Assembly (NCBI RefSeq): GCF_964204645.1
Contig: NC_134035.1
Span: forward strand, 1,566,001 to 1,630,000
Direction of reading: 5' to 3'
Source of the DNA: Tubulanus polymorphus
Taxonomy: Eukaryota; Nemertea; Palaeonemertea; Tubulaniformes; Tubulanidae
DNA length: 64,000 nucleotides
Each line of letters begins with the position of its first letter. The first letter of the stretch is position 1. Position numbers and translations under genes: made by a program. This document shows positions 1-11,720 of this stretch, piece after piece. The notes beneath the pieces were generated by a model that made no database searches, had not been told where the DNA came from, and worked only from the letters and a program-made list of their open reading frames with translations.

Positions 1-1684
1 AATTGTTTAAAGTTTGTAAACAGCCTTGCCTAGATGTCTATCGCGAGGGAAATGTTGAAGCGCTACAGCCAATGAATGCGTACCAATAAAAAGTGGCCAC
101 CTTATTTTCGAAAGATGTACCCGGCATTAGAAACACATACCCCAGTTTCGAGCCTGTACGCACAGCTAAAAATACCTAACTCATAATCAGGACCCAGATG
201 AGCGCTGAGTTTAGATTGCTTCATACCGAGATACATAAGTCTATAGATAATCATCGAACTGGATTCTGGACTAGCTCAACATCAGAAGCATAAATCTACG
301 ACATCGTTTAAAGTACAAGCCGCTGAACTAGAATAGCATTTTTTACTGAACATAATAGAAAAATGCGGGGAAGGTGCATTTCTGTGGACGTTTACGGAAA
401 ACCAGAGAATATCGCAGACGATCTGAGAGGTACCCCGAGAGCTACGGCGGCAAGACAAAAACGAGACAGTCGTTTCAGGCTATCGACTGAAACAAGAGAT
501 TAATCTATCATAAAATGGAAGCTCGATTACGCAACCTTTGTCTAGTTCGCTATAGGGGTAGGGGGATTTTTATACACGCGCAGATAAACTTCAGGAGAGA
601 AGAAACATTAAATTTTATACATGGGGAAAGGTATATCTTCACAGGGGAAATGATATATCGCGCAATCGACCTGACAATCGCCCACAGCCAGTCTTTCCTT
701 CATCTCTCCCACCCTCTCTTGAGGGAGTAGAGAATACAGCTCAGTGTTTTTTAACTTTATACCCCTCCCTCCTGACGGTTGGATATAGATAATGGTGTCG
801 GCAAGAAAAACATGAAATATGCACGAACTGAAATAGTTTTCATATCTCTCATATCTAGACCTGGCCGAATGCTATTTTCAACAACAACAACTTCAGGATA
901 CGCGGTGTAACTCCCGTTAACCAAAATCCGACTATGAAAACTAGCGGCTGAGATGAATATCCCTGATGATATAAACGACTATAGGAAACGACAACATCGT
1001 TTACAGATTTCAGAAGCCAGTTTCAACTTAAATCCAAAACGTTAATAATTCACCTATAATTGAAGTGAGTTAATGTTCGGACCCATTTCATGCAGGACCC
1101 ATTTCAGCTGCAGTTCAGTGTGTTCGGATTTGACTCGGAATTAACTCACTGAAAATGAACTGATTTTAACTGTGCCGAACCAGATCCTCAGTGGTTGAAT
1201 TTGACTACAATCAAAACTAGTTCATTTTCAAATCAACTCCGCAGTCAAATGCCAACTCGCATTCTCAGTAGCCGAGCCCCAGTTTAAAGACCCGATTTAG
1301 CTCAATCCCTTTAAGGTTGATGAGGTTGATTCAATGACTGGTAAAATAAACTGGTTTACTAAATTGCTGTACAGTATGCAGCCCTTGATTTCGAGGTAGT
1401 TATTGAGTGTTTGGGTCACTGAACAGTATACTAGCGACATATATGCCAAAAGGGGCCACAATTGAATTTGGAAAGACGTAGAATAGACATTTGGAAAAAT
1501 ATGAGGCCAAAGTGCAGAGCAAAGAATCCGAAATGCCCAGTTATATATAGACCAGTGTTACCCTATATGGGGTTAACTTAACTTAATCCAAATTGCGTTC
1601 AACCTCGGGTATAAGCAAAAACCCCGTCTATAAAACTCGCCCGAGAAATGCTAAAATAATAATCATGAAAATTGCCGAACTTAC
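1..1684. other. Non-coding left flank / intron of the Ig gene
   Basis: I see no supportable gene here. The 71-codon ORF at 515-730 shows no motif and no splice or Kozak context. This stretch lies downstream of exon 1685-1827 on the minus strand, so the next intron of the Ig gene must begin here. Around 1070-1300 there are loosely repeated words of the type GACCCATTTCA and AACTCA, resembling the short inverted-repeat elements seen elsewhere in the window, but no clear element ends could be fixed. Confidence 0.5.
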
Positions 1685-1827
1685 TGTCTTCGTTGAGAAG
1701 TGAATTTTCTTTGAACCACGAGATGTTCGGTTCGGGATCTGCTTGTATCTGACACTCGAATACCAAACGCCCGGTTTCCTGTTTAATCGCTGGTTTCTGT
1801 ACAAACGTCGGCGCAACTCCTTCCGGC
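1685..1827 (-). CDS. Internal exon: first half of a twitchin/titin-type Ig (I-set) domain
   Basis: Read on the minus strand, this exon follows a good acceptor (TTTTTCAG at 1828-1835) and ends at a strong donor, GTAAGT, after base 1685. It starts in phase 2 and ends in phase 1. The product runs PEGVAPTFVQKPAIKQE, then LVFECQIQADPEPNISWFK. This is the classic I-set start: PPxFxxKP, then the first Ig cysteine in FECQ, then the PEPxISWFK segment with the core tryptophan. The second half of the domain, with the YxC motif, must lie on the next exon outside the window. The closest families I know are the muscle kinases twitchin, projectin and titin; other I-set proteins cannot be excluded. The phase does not fit directly to exon 8699-9015, which ends in phase 1, so at least one more exon lies between them. 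Confidence 0.8.
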
Positions 1828-3337
1828 CTGAAAAACACGTGAGTTATTAAATCTAACGAAATTCAAAACTACAATCGCAACAGAGAAAAATCTACGGATT
1901 CAAGGCCGTATCGATCGGGGTGGTCTGACGAGACGTCCGATTGAGACCCTCAAAATTTTGACCCTTGAAATGCCCCATTTATTGAAAGGTGTTCAAGTCA
2001 AAAAGGACCCGAAAAAAACGAAAAGGTTTCTTTCAGCAAAACGAAGACACACTTTCGTAAAAAATGCGGGAAAGGGTATCATTCCGGTAGAGGGCGCCGT
2101 TGTCAAAGTGCCCTATTTCAATAACCAATTTGCCCTAAAATCATTTGTGCCCTTAAAAGACCTAAATTAGGTAGAATTTGATGACGTAGTCTGAAAATCC
2201 ATATTTATAAACCATGATCTCTAACACAGGAGCGTCAGATTTGCATACATGTATTCCATTCTTGAGGGTCAATTTTGAATGTTTTTCCAATGAAAAATTT
2301 CCACAACATACGTCACCAAGAACATATAAAACACCTTAATTCTTCAAGAAATTAATTCAAGCATTTGAAATATTTCATTTTCATAAATTTATCAATTTCT
2401 GTGCCCGTTGCAATGTCAGAATCCTCGATCTGGAATTGCAAATCTCTTATATGAAGATAATCCTTAAATTCATCGAAATTCAACTCAAACAATTTTTTTC
2501 TTATTTCTATACATCCATACAATAAACTACAGATAATTATGATTACTAAATTCCTATATGATACTAAATAATTCCGTAAAAACCACATTTCTACGCAATT
2601 CCTATGAAATGCAAGATATAATTTGGCCAAACCTAAAAATTAAAATTTTTTGTAAATCAAACGAATTCTTAGGAAAATTCTAGTAATTTCGTCGAAACCC
2701 TAAAAAACCTATATTAGCAAACCTTGATATGCCAATAAACCCGAAAAATGTATATAAATACGTATTTCATAACAAGAAATTCAAACGAAAATATTTGTTA
2801 AGAGATGATATTATAAATCGTTTTCGTAATTTCTGAAATCAATCCGTAAACGAAGAATTCATCAATATTTTACCTGCGGGCAAAAAGCGTAGTAAACCGT
2901 TGAAACGACTGGAACTGAACGCAGGACGACTGACGCGTGTGCGCGGTATCCTCAGGCACAGATATTACTACACAGTGACGGCTGGGTCAACATCATAACT
3001 AAGACAACTCTTCAGCGCTCTTATTATCTAAGACAACCACAGCCTCTTAAACTGTTCTAAAAATATTTGCGTTCGGTTTTTATATTTCGCGGCTTCACAT
3101 CAGCACTTACATAACGGAGATATGTCTAATACTACTACTACTAAGGGACCGCCGATGCTACTACTGCCGATTTTATCATTCCCATTCGAATGCAAAGGAT
3201 GAAATTAACTACAAAAATACGACTTCCATTTTTTTTCCGAAAAACCAAATCTCGTATAAAACAAAAAAATTTCAACGATATAAAAATTCATTTTCTCGCC
3301 AAGGTTTAAATCTCTGCTAGTACGACGAAGGGCAGAT
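1828..3337. other. Intron of the Ig gene, no gene seen
   Basis: This intronic sequence is AT-rich. A 70-codon plus-strand ORF at 1958-2170 is lysine-rich and has no recognisable motif or splice context; I regard it as chance or an old repeat. A GCAG/GTAAAA donor-like site on the minus strand near 2876 follows about 110 bases of CpG-rich sequence. That could be an alternative 5' exon of the Ig gene, but no start codon is present and support is weak. Confidence 0.4.
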
Positions 3338-3599
3338 TTAGGAGGGCGGTCCCGGAGGTCCGAAGGTTCCAGCTAATTCAAGGTTGCCTTTTTCGTCAAG
3401 ACAACGATAGTTAAAACCTGCAAATTTGGCTTTCATCGTCTCGGAATTTGCACCTTAACACCGAGGGTGGGACCCTGTTAGTAACCTTTGACACGGCTGC
3501 TTCATTCCAGAAATGCCTAATCTTCTCTTCAGGACCCTGGCCTTCCAATTTTCCTAGATCCTCTGCTGACAATTCATCATCTAGAAGTTTTAATTTTCT
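3338..3599 (-). pseudogene. Decayed coding remnant of unknown family, two frames
   Basis: On the minus strand 63 codons are open from 3599 to 3411. They read like real protein: KLKLLDDELSAEDLGKLEG, then EEKIRHFWNEAAVSKVTN. In a second frame, 39 codons are open from 3454 to 3338 (MKAKFAGFNYRCLDEKGNLE, then GTFGPPGPPS before a stop). The two frames overlap around 3411-3454, so a single frameshift would explain the break. I do not recognise the family. It may be a fragment of a transposable-element protein or a dead gene copy sitting in an intron of the Ig gene. No start codon or clear splice sites bound it, and chance openness is not fully excluded. Confidence 0.35.
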
Positions 3600-5491
3600 T
3601 CAACATCTCAAATGATAACATTAGACAAAAATTACTTAATATTTGAGACAAATGTTTGAACATTTTAAACGTTTAATTTGATTATATAGAAAAATATCAA
3701 TCTGATATAACAAGGCCTTCAATGTACCACTTATGAAGCGGATGAAAAGCAAACGATATCTTTCTTATTCGAACGATATTTTTACCACATTCGATTTAAA
3801 CATTACTTTTTAGATATACTCTTCACAAGGTTTTATTCTACGTGCAGGATTTTCACATTTCTCTGCGCCGTGGGAAATTTGATAGTTATGATAGCTGAAC
3901 TTGTTAATTACTAATTACAAACGGTAAACAACATTGAAATCAAATTAAAAACTACGATTGAATTACAGGGGTATTTTGAGGGGACCTACAAGATACGGGG
4001 GCAGATCCACGACCCATTTTCCACTGCATCTCAGATTTAGAAGGGCTCTTTATGTTCTTTATATGGCCACACCTTTTTGTGGCCACAGACCAATTCTAAA
4101 TGGCCTTTTGCGGATAAGGGCACTTTTGTGGGAAAATATTGAGGTATATTTATTATCCCTCACAACTGAAGCCGTTTCATCCGTAATCAATAAATATGTC
4201 CTTTCAGACAATATGCACAGCTGAATACAACATCGACGCAAGGTCTTTTCTATAAAGAAACAATTTTTGGGGATCGAAATAAATTTTTCAACTATCACCG
4301 AGAAGAATATCCGACGAATGCGTACTTTCTGAGGTAAATATTTGAATGATCTGAACACATGATTATAAATCGTTTGTTTTTGTCGCTCGGTACTCCAGCG
4401 CCGTGCGTGGAGTAAACTACAGTTTACATTACGGTATAGCACCTCCGGTACCGAGTGGCGCGTCTATCAATACTTCAAATCTGCGCCACTGCGGTGAATG
4501 GTAGTTGGTACGTATGGCTGGCGCACAACACAGCTACCAACACCAATACATAGCGAGCTCGTGGCAGTAGCTAAAAATAAACGCTCGGCTTCGCATAGTA
4601 GTCAAAGTCTACTGAACGATATATACATTATTGTATATATACCAGAAAAATTGAAGCTCGGTAAACCACCCTACATATACACGATATATCTTCAATATCT
4701 ACAGGAAATCAAACTGAAATTCGTCGTATTATTCTGGGAAGCTTACAAAACGTCTCGACGCGCACATGAAAAAACAGTTCTACGAAAACTGGTTTGAAAT
4801 ATGCTCGAATATGCTTTGCCTCCCCCCCCCCTATAGATGACAGGTGGTCGCTGCGGTGGCACAAAGTGAAGACTCAAATTGCCAGCAGTTTTTTTATTAC
4901 TACCTTATGAAATTATCAAAGGAAATTCATCGCAAATCGAACATCAAATTCATCGCTCGTTTATCAATTAAACCGATTATTCAAACATTTTCTCATTTAG
5001 ATGAAATCTACATCAACAAAGAGATGATTTGGCTTGAAACACAGCACAGCAGACCCAGAAGTCAAAATAGCCTCACGAAACACCATCCAATCAGGGCTAC
5101 AAACACCGTGGTTTCAGTGGGTTGTTGCCCTAGAGGACGATCTACAACGATGTAGAAACACGAGACGACTTTCATCGCGAATTTCAACCGTCTCTCGAGA
5201 ATGCGAGGAAAAATTCGAAAAACTAACGATCTCCGCCTATCTTCAATCAACGTCTTCGACGTACATGATTCCTATGAAAATCTACCCATCCTTTTTCTTA
5301 TCTGCTTCTACTACAAGTTTTAACCCCGTGACCATTCATTCAACCGGTGTTTTTTTCTATCGCGTTACGTGCGAATGCCTCGGTCGGGATTTTTTAGAAT
5401 ACATTATCAACGCTGAATTCAAGGTGACCGAAGATTAAGACTTATCTATTTCGCCAGAGATTTGATGGTCTTTTGCTGAAACAACCATAGG

Positions 5492-5610
5492 CAGGGTGGC
5501 CACTTTCCGCCACTTTGAGTTTTCCAGGTTTTTGGTAAAATTTGTCAAATTCCCTGAGTTTTCCCCGATCTTTTTTGAATTTTTAGAAGGTTTTCCAGGT
5601 CAGTGGCCCT
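5492..5610. repeat. MITE-like element with CAGGGTGGCCAC-type end
   Basis: The element begins CAGGGTGGCCACTTT and ends near CCAGGTCAGTGGCCCT, giving imperfect inverted ends. The interior is rich in TTTTCCAGGTTTTTGG-like words. Relatives occur at about 22745-23015, 28553-28815 and 36341-36570, where the words CAGGGAA and CCTGGAAAA recur and two copies end in AAGTGGCCACCCTG or a one-base variant. It is probably a non-autonomous DNA transposon; the superfamily is not determined. Confidence 0.55.
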
Positions 5611-5975
5611 AACAGGCCATATAATATAGCAACAACCGTTTTTGTTTGGTAAAAACCCAAGTCTGGGTTTTCATATTGAAACAAAATGGTTTAATCAAAT
5701 TCACAACTGGCATTATATATATATTCTCCACAAAAGTGTTGACTAATAGCCGAATTCATAAACCCCGTACAAGGATATCAAGAAACGCATCTAGAAATTC
5801 AACTGTTGACGTTTAGGTCAAAGGGATTCGAAATTAGTAGCTAGTTAATAAACAAAGGAATCGATAGCTGAATCAATAAACCAATAGGTTAAAACTAGTC
5901 TTTATAAAGTCTGAACGAGTCCCCTGTAATTTCCATAGGTCTAGCTACCATATAAAATATCAAGATATATGAACA

Positions 5976-6002
5976 GTATATATATACATATATATTTATA
6001 CG

Positions 6003-6041
<39 letters not shown>

Positions 6042-6046
6042 ATATT
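5976..6046. repeat. TA-rich microsatellite
   Basis: This is a run of alternating T and A with a few interruptions (TTTA, CGTA). It is simple sequence within an intron of the Ig gene. Confidence 0.9.
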
Positions 6047-7904
6047 TCTATTTGCATGATTACTCAGTATCTAAAACCACTGACGAGTAAAGAGTAACAA
6101 CTACTGGCAGCAAAACTTATTTTAGAATTTGCCGGCTATATGATACTGCAGCAATAATGCAGCAGCAACCGGTTCGAGCTGGTTGGTAGTTATAGTAAAA
6201 CGTTCTCTCCTCTCCCCCCTCTCTCTCTCTCTCACTCCTCGCTCGGTAGTAGATCTCCGCATATGGAGACACCGTTCAACTTCTCGTAGAGAAGAAAAGA
6301 ATTTCGATGTTTTTATCATCTGATCATCGGCTGCTGCCTGAGGAGCATAGAGAGATGAGAGCGGAGAGCGGAGAGAGAGGGAGAGTTTGTGCTACCGTCG
6401 TCGAAAAGAAAAGGCGTTCTAGAACAAATCAAACTTTTGATTTGAACTGCTAATTTCTATCGAATATATTTTGAATCTAGTTTTTGAGGTAAAATTCCAA
6501 ATAAATCTGCAACCCAAACCAATAGTTAGTAAACGACGTACAACAAGAAACAATCTAAGAAACAATTATGAAGTCATAGTGACTACTTGAGTCCAGCGTC
6601 ACAAAAAAGTAAAACTTTTTAAGTCGCGATTGGTCACTTCTTGTTTTCAATTGAATTCAGCTTTTCAAACTTAACCATTTTAAGCTTAGTTTTTATGAAC
6701 CGAGTTTTTTTCAAACCTAACATAAACTGGTAATTAAATACTAGCCAAACCCCTTAGGTCAAGACCAGGTTTATACAGTTCAAATTTCAATACAAGAGTT
6801 GAGTAAATTTAGTTAATCCCTGGACCGGTTTTTTACAGATGAGCTTTGATTTCCGCCCAAAAATAAACTAAGCTAACTCTAAGCAAATCTAACCGAATTT
6901 GAGAAATTTAAGAATCAACAAAAATATATCTAGCCTATAAATATGCACTTCAAAATACGAAATTTCTCTGAATATCAACGGCACAAACAACGATAGAATA
7001 ACAACACAGGTTGCTGACTACAGTGGCACCACCTTCCTATTCACCGCGTGTTGTTTTAACTGTTTTTTAACGACTTTGAAAGTGCAACCTTACAGTAATA
7101 ATTATAGCAGAAAACAAGCCTATTATTACATCCAAGGTCTTTATCGTTTGAACGCAGCGGAAGAAGTGTTGACGTAACAGAAATACACTCTAAAGTACAT
7201 CCATAACTGGCTCAATTTTCTAATCTTGTGACATCCTTTTTTCGATTATAAATTTCTTGTTCGTTACTTACTTTTTCTCTCCACCTGAAAATAAAGAAAA
7301 TGAAAGATTTAGAAAACTATGAAAATATATATATTCATAGTTAGATACATCATATGTATATAACAATTTATGGAGAATAATGGAGATTGATTTCACAGTA
7401 GGCTTCTCAGAAAAAATATATTCTTCATTACTAGACATTGAATATTTTATCAACACATCCAAGTTACAGGCGGGTAGGTTCGGATATTTCTAGGAGTACA
7501 TTTCGTTTCTGCTTAATATTTGAATTAGATTAGACCGCAAAATTTATTTTTGGTTCATTCTAATCCCCTAACCCCCCCCCCCCCCGCGCTACAGGCAAAG
7601 ATGGCCTTTTTGGGTCAGGTTCTTAATCTCATCATTATCATCGAGAAAGACTGGTCTAATTAAGACTAAGTTAAAGGTCTAGATGAGTTGGAGCAGTCGA
7701 GTAGTCTGTCCCTAATTGTTGGTGGTAAGCTTCAATTAATCAATAATCGGATGGGCTTGTGGCTTGTGAAAATATCCGATCGAGAAACTAAACTACAGAC
7801 CACAGACACTAGGTAACTGACTAGATGAGTTGTAACAGGAGGGGTCTAAGGAAGTGACATGTCATGTAATCTGTGGAGGCGAGGCCGGTCACGGTGCCGT
7901 GGTC

Positions 7905-8365
7905 GTGTCGTGGTGGTCTTTTTATTGAATAACGTCACTCGTGTCTGAACAAGGTGTGGCGCTTCGTTGAAATATGAATAGCGGTCATGCGTGTAATCAC
8001 CATGTTTGTCAATTGTATATAGGGGCGTCAACGAAGCTATTCATATGGTAAATTGGGTAAATTCCGTGCTTTGAATGGAAGTTCAAACCACCGCCGATGT
8101 GTTCCATATTCATAGCGGCTGTAATAAATCGTCACACATCTTGAAGATGTACTCGAAATACTGATACCAGTAATAGGGTGCCTCCGGCGAAGTGTGTGGG
8201 TCAGCGTACCGTACCGTACGACACATGGCAAGAACCTGTTTATAAACAGGAAAGTCCGACCCAACAGTCGCTGGTGTTTTGACATGGGTTTTTAAAAGTG
8301 CCAAAAGATTTATTGAGGTGCGATTGCCTAAAGGCCCCTTCGAACTAGCCATGGCGGCACACCGA
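7905..8365 (-). promoter_or_regulatory. Putative compact transcription unit around the small ORF 8110-8352
   Basis: On the minus strand the start codon of the small ORF sits in GCCGCCATGG, an exact strong Kozak context. An AATAAA polyadenylation signal lies at 7921-7926, about 185 bases after the stop. The ends given here are estimates; no promoter element was identified. Confidence 0.35.
8110..8352 (-). CDS. Small intronless ORF, 80 aa, function unknown
   Basis: The ORF is intact with ATG at 8352 and a TGA stop at 8110. The start has a near-ideal Kozak context and an AATAAA lies downstream. The protein begins MASSKGPLGNRTSINLLALL and ends in an aromatic-rich tail (APYYWYQYFEYIFKMC). It has no signal peptide, no clear membrane segment and no domain I recognise. 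It sits alone within an intron of the Ig gene, on the same strand. An intact intronless ORF with its own polyA signal suggests either a single-exon small gene or a recent processed copy of a spliced gene. I infer no function; the length alone could arise by chance, but Kozak context and composition argue for coding. Confidence 0.45.
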   Translation of the reverse strand: MASSKGPLGNRTSINLLALLKTHVKTPATVGSDFPVYKQVLAMCRTVRYADPHTSPEAPYYWYQYFEYIFKMCDDLLQPL

Positions 8366-8698
8366 AAAATATCACAGAATCACAGAAAACTGTTTCTTTT
8401 ATATATATATAGTACCATGGATACTGGATGATCTAAGCTACAGTTCACCCCCAAACTTATGATACGAGCCCCTGTGCTTTCGGAGTGAGGCTCTAAAAGA
8501 AAAGGAAGCGTATTTCTTGGGTAAGGAAGCTACATCGAAGGACGTTACAAAGTAGGGTTCCTCCCTCGGGGTTTTCTTTCAGACCCCCTAACCCCTCCCG
8601 GATCGTGAAGGGAATACGACCGAAATGGAGCGCTTCTTTTGGACGCATCCAAATTTAAGAATTTACGATAGAGCTTGTGCCAGGTGTAACTAACGTAC

Positions 8699-9015
8699 CT
8701 CCGATGTTCAGATTGACATTAGCTCTCACTTCGCCCGATCTATTTTTCGCCACGACCTGATAACTACCGCCGTCCGAAGCCGCTACATTCGATATTTTCA
8801 AATTCACGTCGAATTTATTGACGCCGGCGTTATCGACGCTCATCTTGAGTCGGTCGGTCGGCGACAGTTTATCCGGTCCGCGAAACCATTGTACGTCTGG
8901 TTTCGGGGATGCTTGCAGTTGACAATAGAATATGATTCCACCCGCTTCTTGTCTGAGTTGCGGTTTGACAGTAAACTGGGGCGGTAGAGCCGCCATCGTG
9001 CACACTTTTATCTAT
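8699..9015 (-). CDS. First coding exon of a twitchin/titin-like Ig gene (start at 8996)
   Basis: On the minus strand the exon follows the acceptor TTTTTTCAG (to 9016) and ends at donor GTACGT after 8699. The acceptor is followed at once by an in-frame TAG, so the bases from 9015 to 8997 are 5' UTR and the ATG at 8996 is the start. This gives 99 codons plus one base (phase 1). The protein starts MAALPPQFTVKPQLRQEAGG and is one complete I-set Ig domain: the first cysteine is in IIFYCQLQASP, the core tryptophan in PDVQWFRG, and the end is SDGGSYQVVAKNRSGEVRAN. The usual second cysteine of the YxC motif is replaced (YQVVA), which also occurs in some muscle Ig domains. An N-terminus that begins directly with an Ig domain and no signal peptide fits an intracellular sarcomeric protein such as twitchin. 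At least one 5' UTR exon must lie further right. Confidence 0.82.
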
Positions 9016-10570
9016 CTGAAAAAACATGAAAAGTGAAAGAAATTCAAGTTCACGTTCAAATTTATTTCTACCCAAAGCATACAAATATGCCGTGGTCTAA
9101 TCGAATTTATCTTAATGTTGACCATACATGGAGACAAGTGAAGTAATTTGAAAAGTTATGCGGCGATGATTTGATGTCGTTTTGAATAAAGAGTGCTCCG
9201 GTTTAAAGGACGAATCATTAATTTTGAGGATTTCGAAGTTTTTAGAAAGTGGGGCCTGTGTGCGCAGTGTTGGTGAGCACGGTGTAATCGAACAACGTCG
9301 TATCACGGCGGCGAAAGGTGTTAGTCTTACAGTCGTTGCTGTACAGAATCAGCGCTGTTTAAAAATAACCGTTGAACGTTAGAATCTACCGCACCATCTT
9401 TTATTAAATAACCAGTACTACTTACTCCTCTCAGGCTGTAGAACGAGAAAACTATCTCGAAAGTTTATTCAGACGCTTTGAAAAGTAACGCATATATTGC
9501 TAATATTGGCGACAATAAATGATATGATACCATATGAATTACAGTTATCTACCGGCAACCAGTCTAGCCCCGATATATTGATGACGTAATGCACATCCTC
9601 TCAAAGATAATTAGACTTATGAAATATATTCACAATTAATGATAACTCAGAGTTAGCTTTAACTTATAACTGAGGAACCGAATCCAGGGTGTTAGAAGTA
9701 CGCGAGCATTAGAGCTGTCATTCTGGTCCCATAATTCTAACAAATTCTCACCCCGATAAATCAGACCGAATCATCAACTTCGTGTTATAGATTGTTAGGC
9801 ATTTACGTGATCACTTCGCATTGTAAATAAGTATCTCTAAAAGAACAATTAACCATTTTTACAGATAGGATATCATCTCAACATAAAGTAATTTCGATTC
9901 GAAGAAAAATGTTCCTAATGCCTTACTTCAAATGGCTACCACTAAGCGGGTGCCATATTCAGTATCTATAGTACCTGCAGATAATTGGTTTTGACGGTGA
10001 GTTTGGCTGTTCGGCTGACTAAACCAGCTCGTTATCTGGTTAACTTAATTCAGTACTGACCACAAATGTGTTATACGTGCAGTATGTGCGTGTGTGTTTA
10101 TATGCCTCAGGGTGTCGGGAATATACAAATGAAACAGTTGCGAAAGTGTAAACTCTGGTCGGTCAGAAAGTATCCCTTCCAATACTGAGATGTATATACA
10201 TGAATTCTACTTTGTCAGTGACCACCTTAAACTCATCGGCCTACACCGTTGATACATTTCTAGATTTAAAAAAGAAACTTATTTTTACATGGACGTGGTT
10301 TTCTGTGCTTTACCGATACGTGGTGATGATGGAGCAAACAGAAAATAAACTACATCGCAGATCTTTTAACAGACGTCTAAAAAAGCCAGTAGTTGGGGAG
10401 ATTCTACTACTTGGGAAAACTATACCCGATGCTTTCAAACAACGTCGAAAAACTGTTAACAGTTTTCGGCGTTGAATTTGACAGTGATGTTCGGGCGATT
10501 GTGGCGGGCTCTATAGACGCGGTAAACACGTGTACGGCGAGATGTTGTATTCGTATCTTAGTATTTGTTC

Positions 10571-10694
10571 ACAAATAAAAACAGTAGAAAGTTTATTTTC
10601 TAACAGTTTCGGGATTAATTCTTAACTCCATCATCAGAGAAACTAAGATATCTTTTAAGATAAACTTTCTCTACAAATCTACTGTTTTATTTGT
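10571..10694 (-). repeat. Short inverted-repeat element with a hammerhead-like core
   Basis: The terminal inverted repeats are about 17 bases (ACAAATAAAAACAGTAGA at 10571-10588 and TCTACTGTTTTATTTGT at 10678-10694, one base difference in length). An inner 10-base pair follows (GAAAGTTTAT and ATAAACTTTC). On the minus strand the core CTGATGA (10637-10631) is followed by a stem that closes on GAAAC (10610-10606). The stem between them, GGAGTTAA-GAA-TTAATCC, pairs fully apart from one bulged G. This is the layout of hammerhead stem II. Hammerhead motifs are known in Penelope-like elements and in small metazoan retrozymes. Cleavage activity is not shown. Confidence 0.45.
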
Positions 10695-11572
10695 TTGGTT
10701 TTTTATTTGTTAACTATACGGAGATTTATATCAGTTCACTACAGTTTTAGTATTTGTTAATTCTTTTTCGTACTGTACGCGATGTTGTACACCCAAATAT
10801 TTCTGGTAAAAAAATTAGTAGAACAACTTCATTCTTAATTGGTCGAAGTCGTTTTCAATCGTATGTTTGCTGATAACGAAAATATCTTATTCAGTTTTAT
10901 TTAGTTCAAATCCGACACTCGAGATTAATGGTTTTTCTACGAGTAAAAACATTGCAACCAACAAACTTTAAGGGGGAGATACCGATAAAAACGTTTTTGC
11001 ATTTTCCATCGGATCAAACCTGATGAATTTGTTAAATTCCTGATTCTTTAAACGGTATCTTCAATACAAAATCCACTGTATCAACATTCATTCTGTAGCC
11101 ACCCGGGTTAGACTAACCACGACCTTCTCAGTTAGGGTATCACAAAGTCGAAAAACGTGAAATATCGAAACGTTAAAATTCATTAAGAATCCGAATTTTC
11201 GGTTTCCAGCTAAAAACCAAATTTGAAGGATTCCTTAGAAATGGTTTTTGATTCTTGCTATTGTTTGCTGCACATAAATGTTTCGATTTGTAACAACGAT
11301 TTTTATTGTAATTGATTCAAAACTGTACCGAAAAATCAAGATAAGGGGAGAAGAAGTTGATATGAAACCAGCATCAAGCGAGGAACGCGGTTGTGCATCG
11401 AGAAAGGCGAAATTAGATTACGGTATACGCATTTTTTTTTTAGGTAGATACCGCAAGAGGAAAACCGTTCTACTGTACATCATTAGGCCGCCAGAATAGA
11501 TTATCCGCGCGGATTTTTGCAAATTCCGACTTGCGAGAGTTTATTTGAGACGTTGTATAGCGTTAGGTCCCT

Positions 11573-11720
11573 GGGGCCAGTTGCACAGTCGTGACTTAAG
11601 TCCAAAAGTATAGTCTTAAATCTTCGGACTGGTCTTAAGTTGTTAGATTGGCTATAGACTATTGACTAAGTTGGTCTTAGACTGGTCTTAAGTCTAAGCC
11701 ATGACTATGCAACCGGCACC
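11573..11720. repeat. Foldback MITE
   Basis: The left end reads GGGGCCAGTTGCACAGTC and the right end ATGACTATGCAACCGGCACC, which is its imperfect reverse complement. The inside is rich in inverted CTTAAG, GGTCTTA and TAAGTC words. The outer words (CCCAGTTGCACAG type) recur at 45493 and, as CCCAGTTCCACAG, in the element at 39849-39951. Confidence 0.6.

Larger units (their letters stand above)
3600..7904. other. Intron of the Ig gene with repeats and simple sequence
   Basis: I see no convincing coding sequence. It contains a C-run near 4823-4832, the MITE-like element at 5492-5610, a TA-rich microsatellite at about 5976-6046, and a CT-rich then GA-rich tract at 6205-6390 that could fold back or form a purine/pyrimidine triplex. 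A second C-run lies at 7571-7585. The ORFs at 4059-4442 (minus) and 4498-5438 (plus) have no motifs, overlap each other on both strands and lack splice context. Confidence 0.5.

Noticed and set aside
4059-4442. 127-codon minus-strand ORF
   Set aside because: It overlaps a plus-strand ORF of similar quality, starts at an ordinary ATG without good context, and has no motif or splice support.
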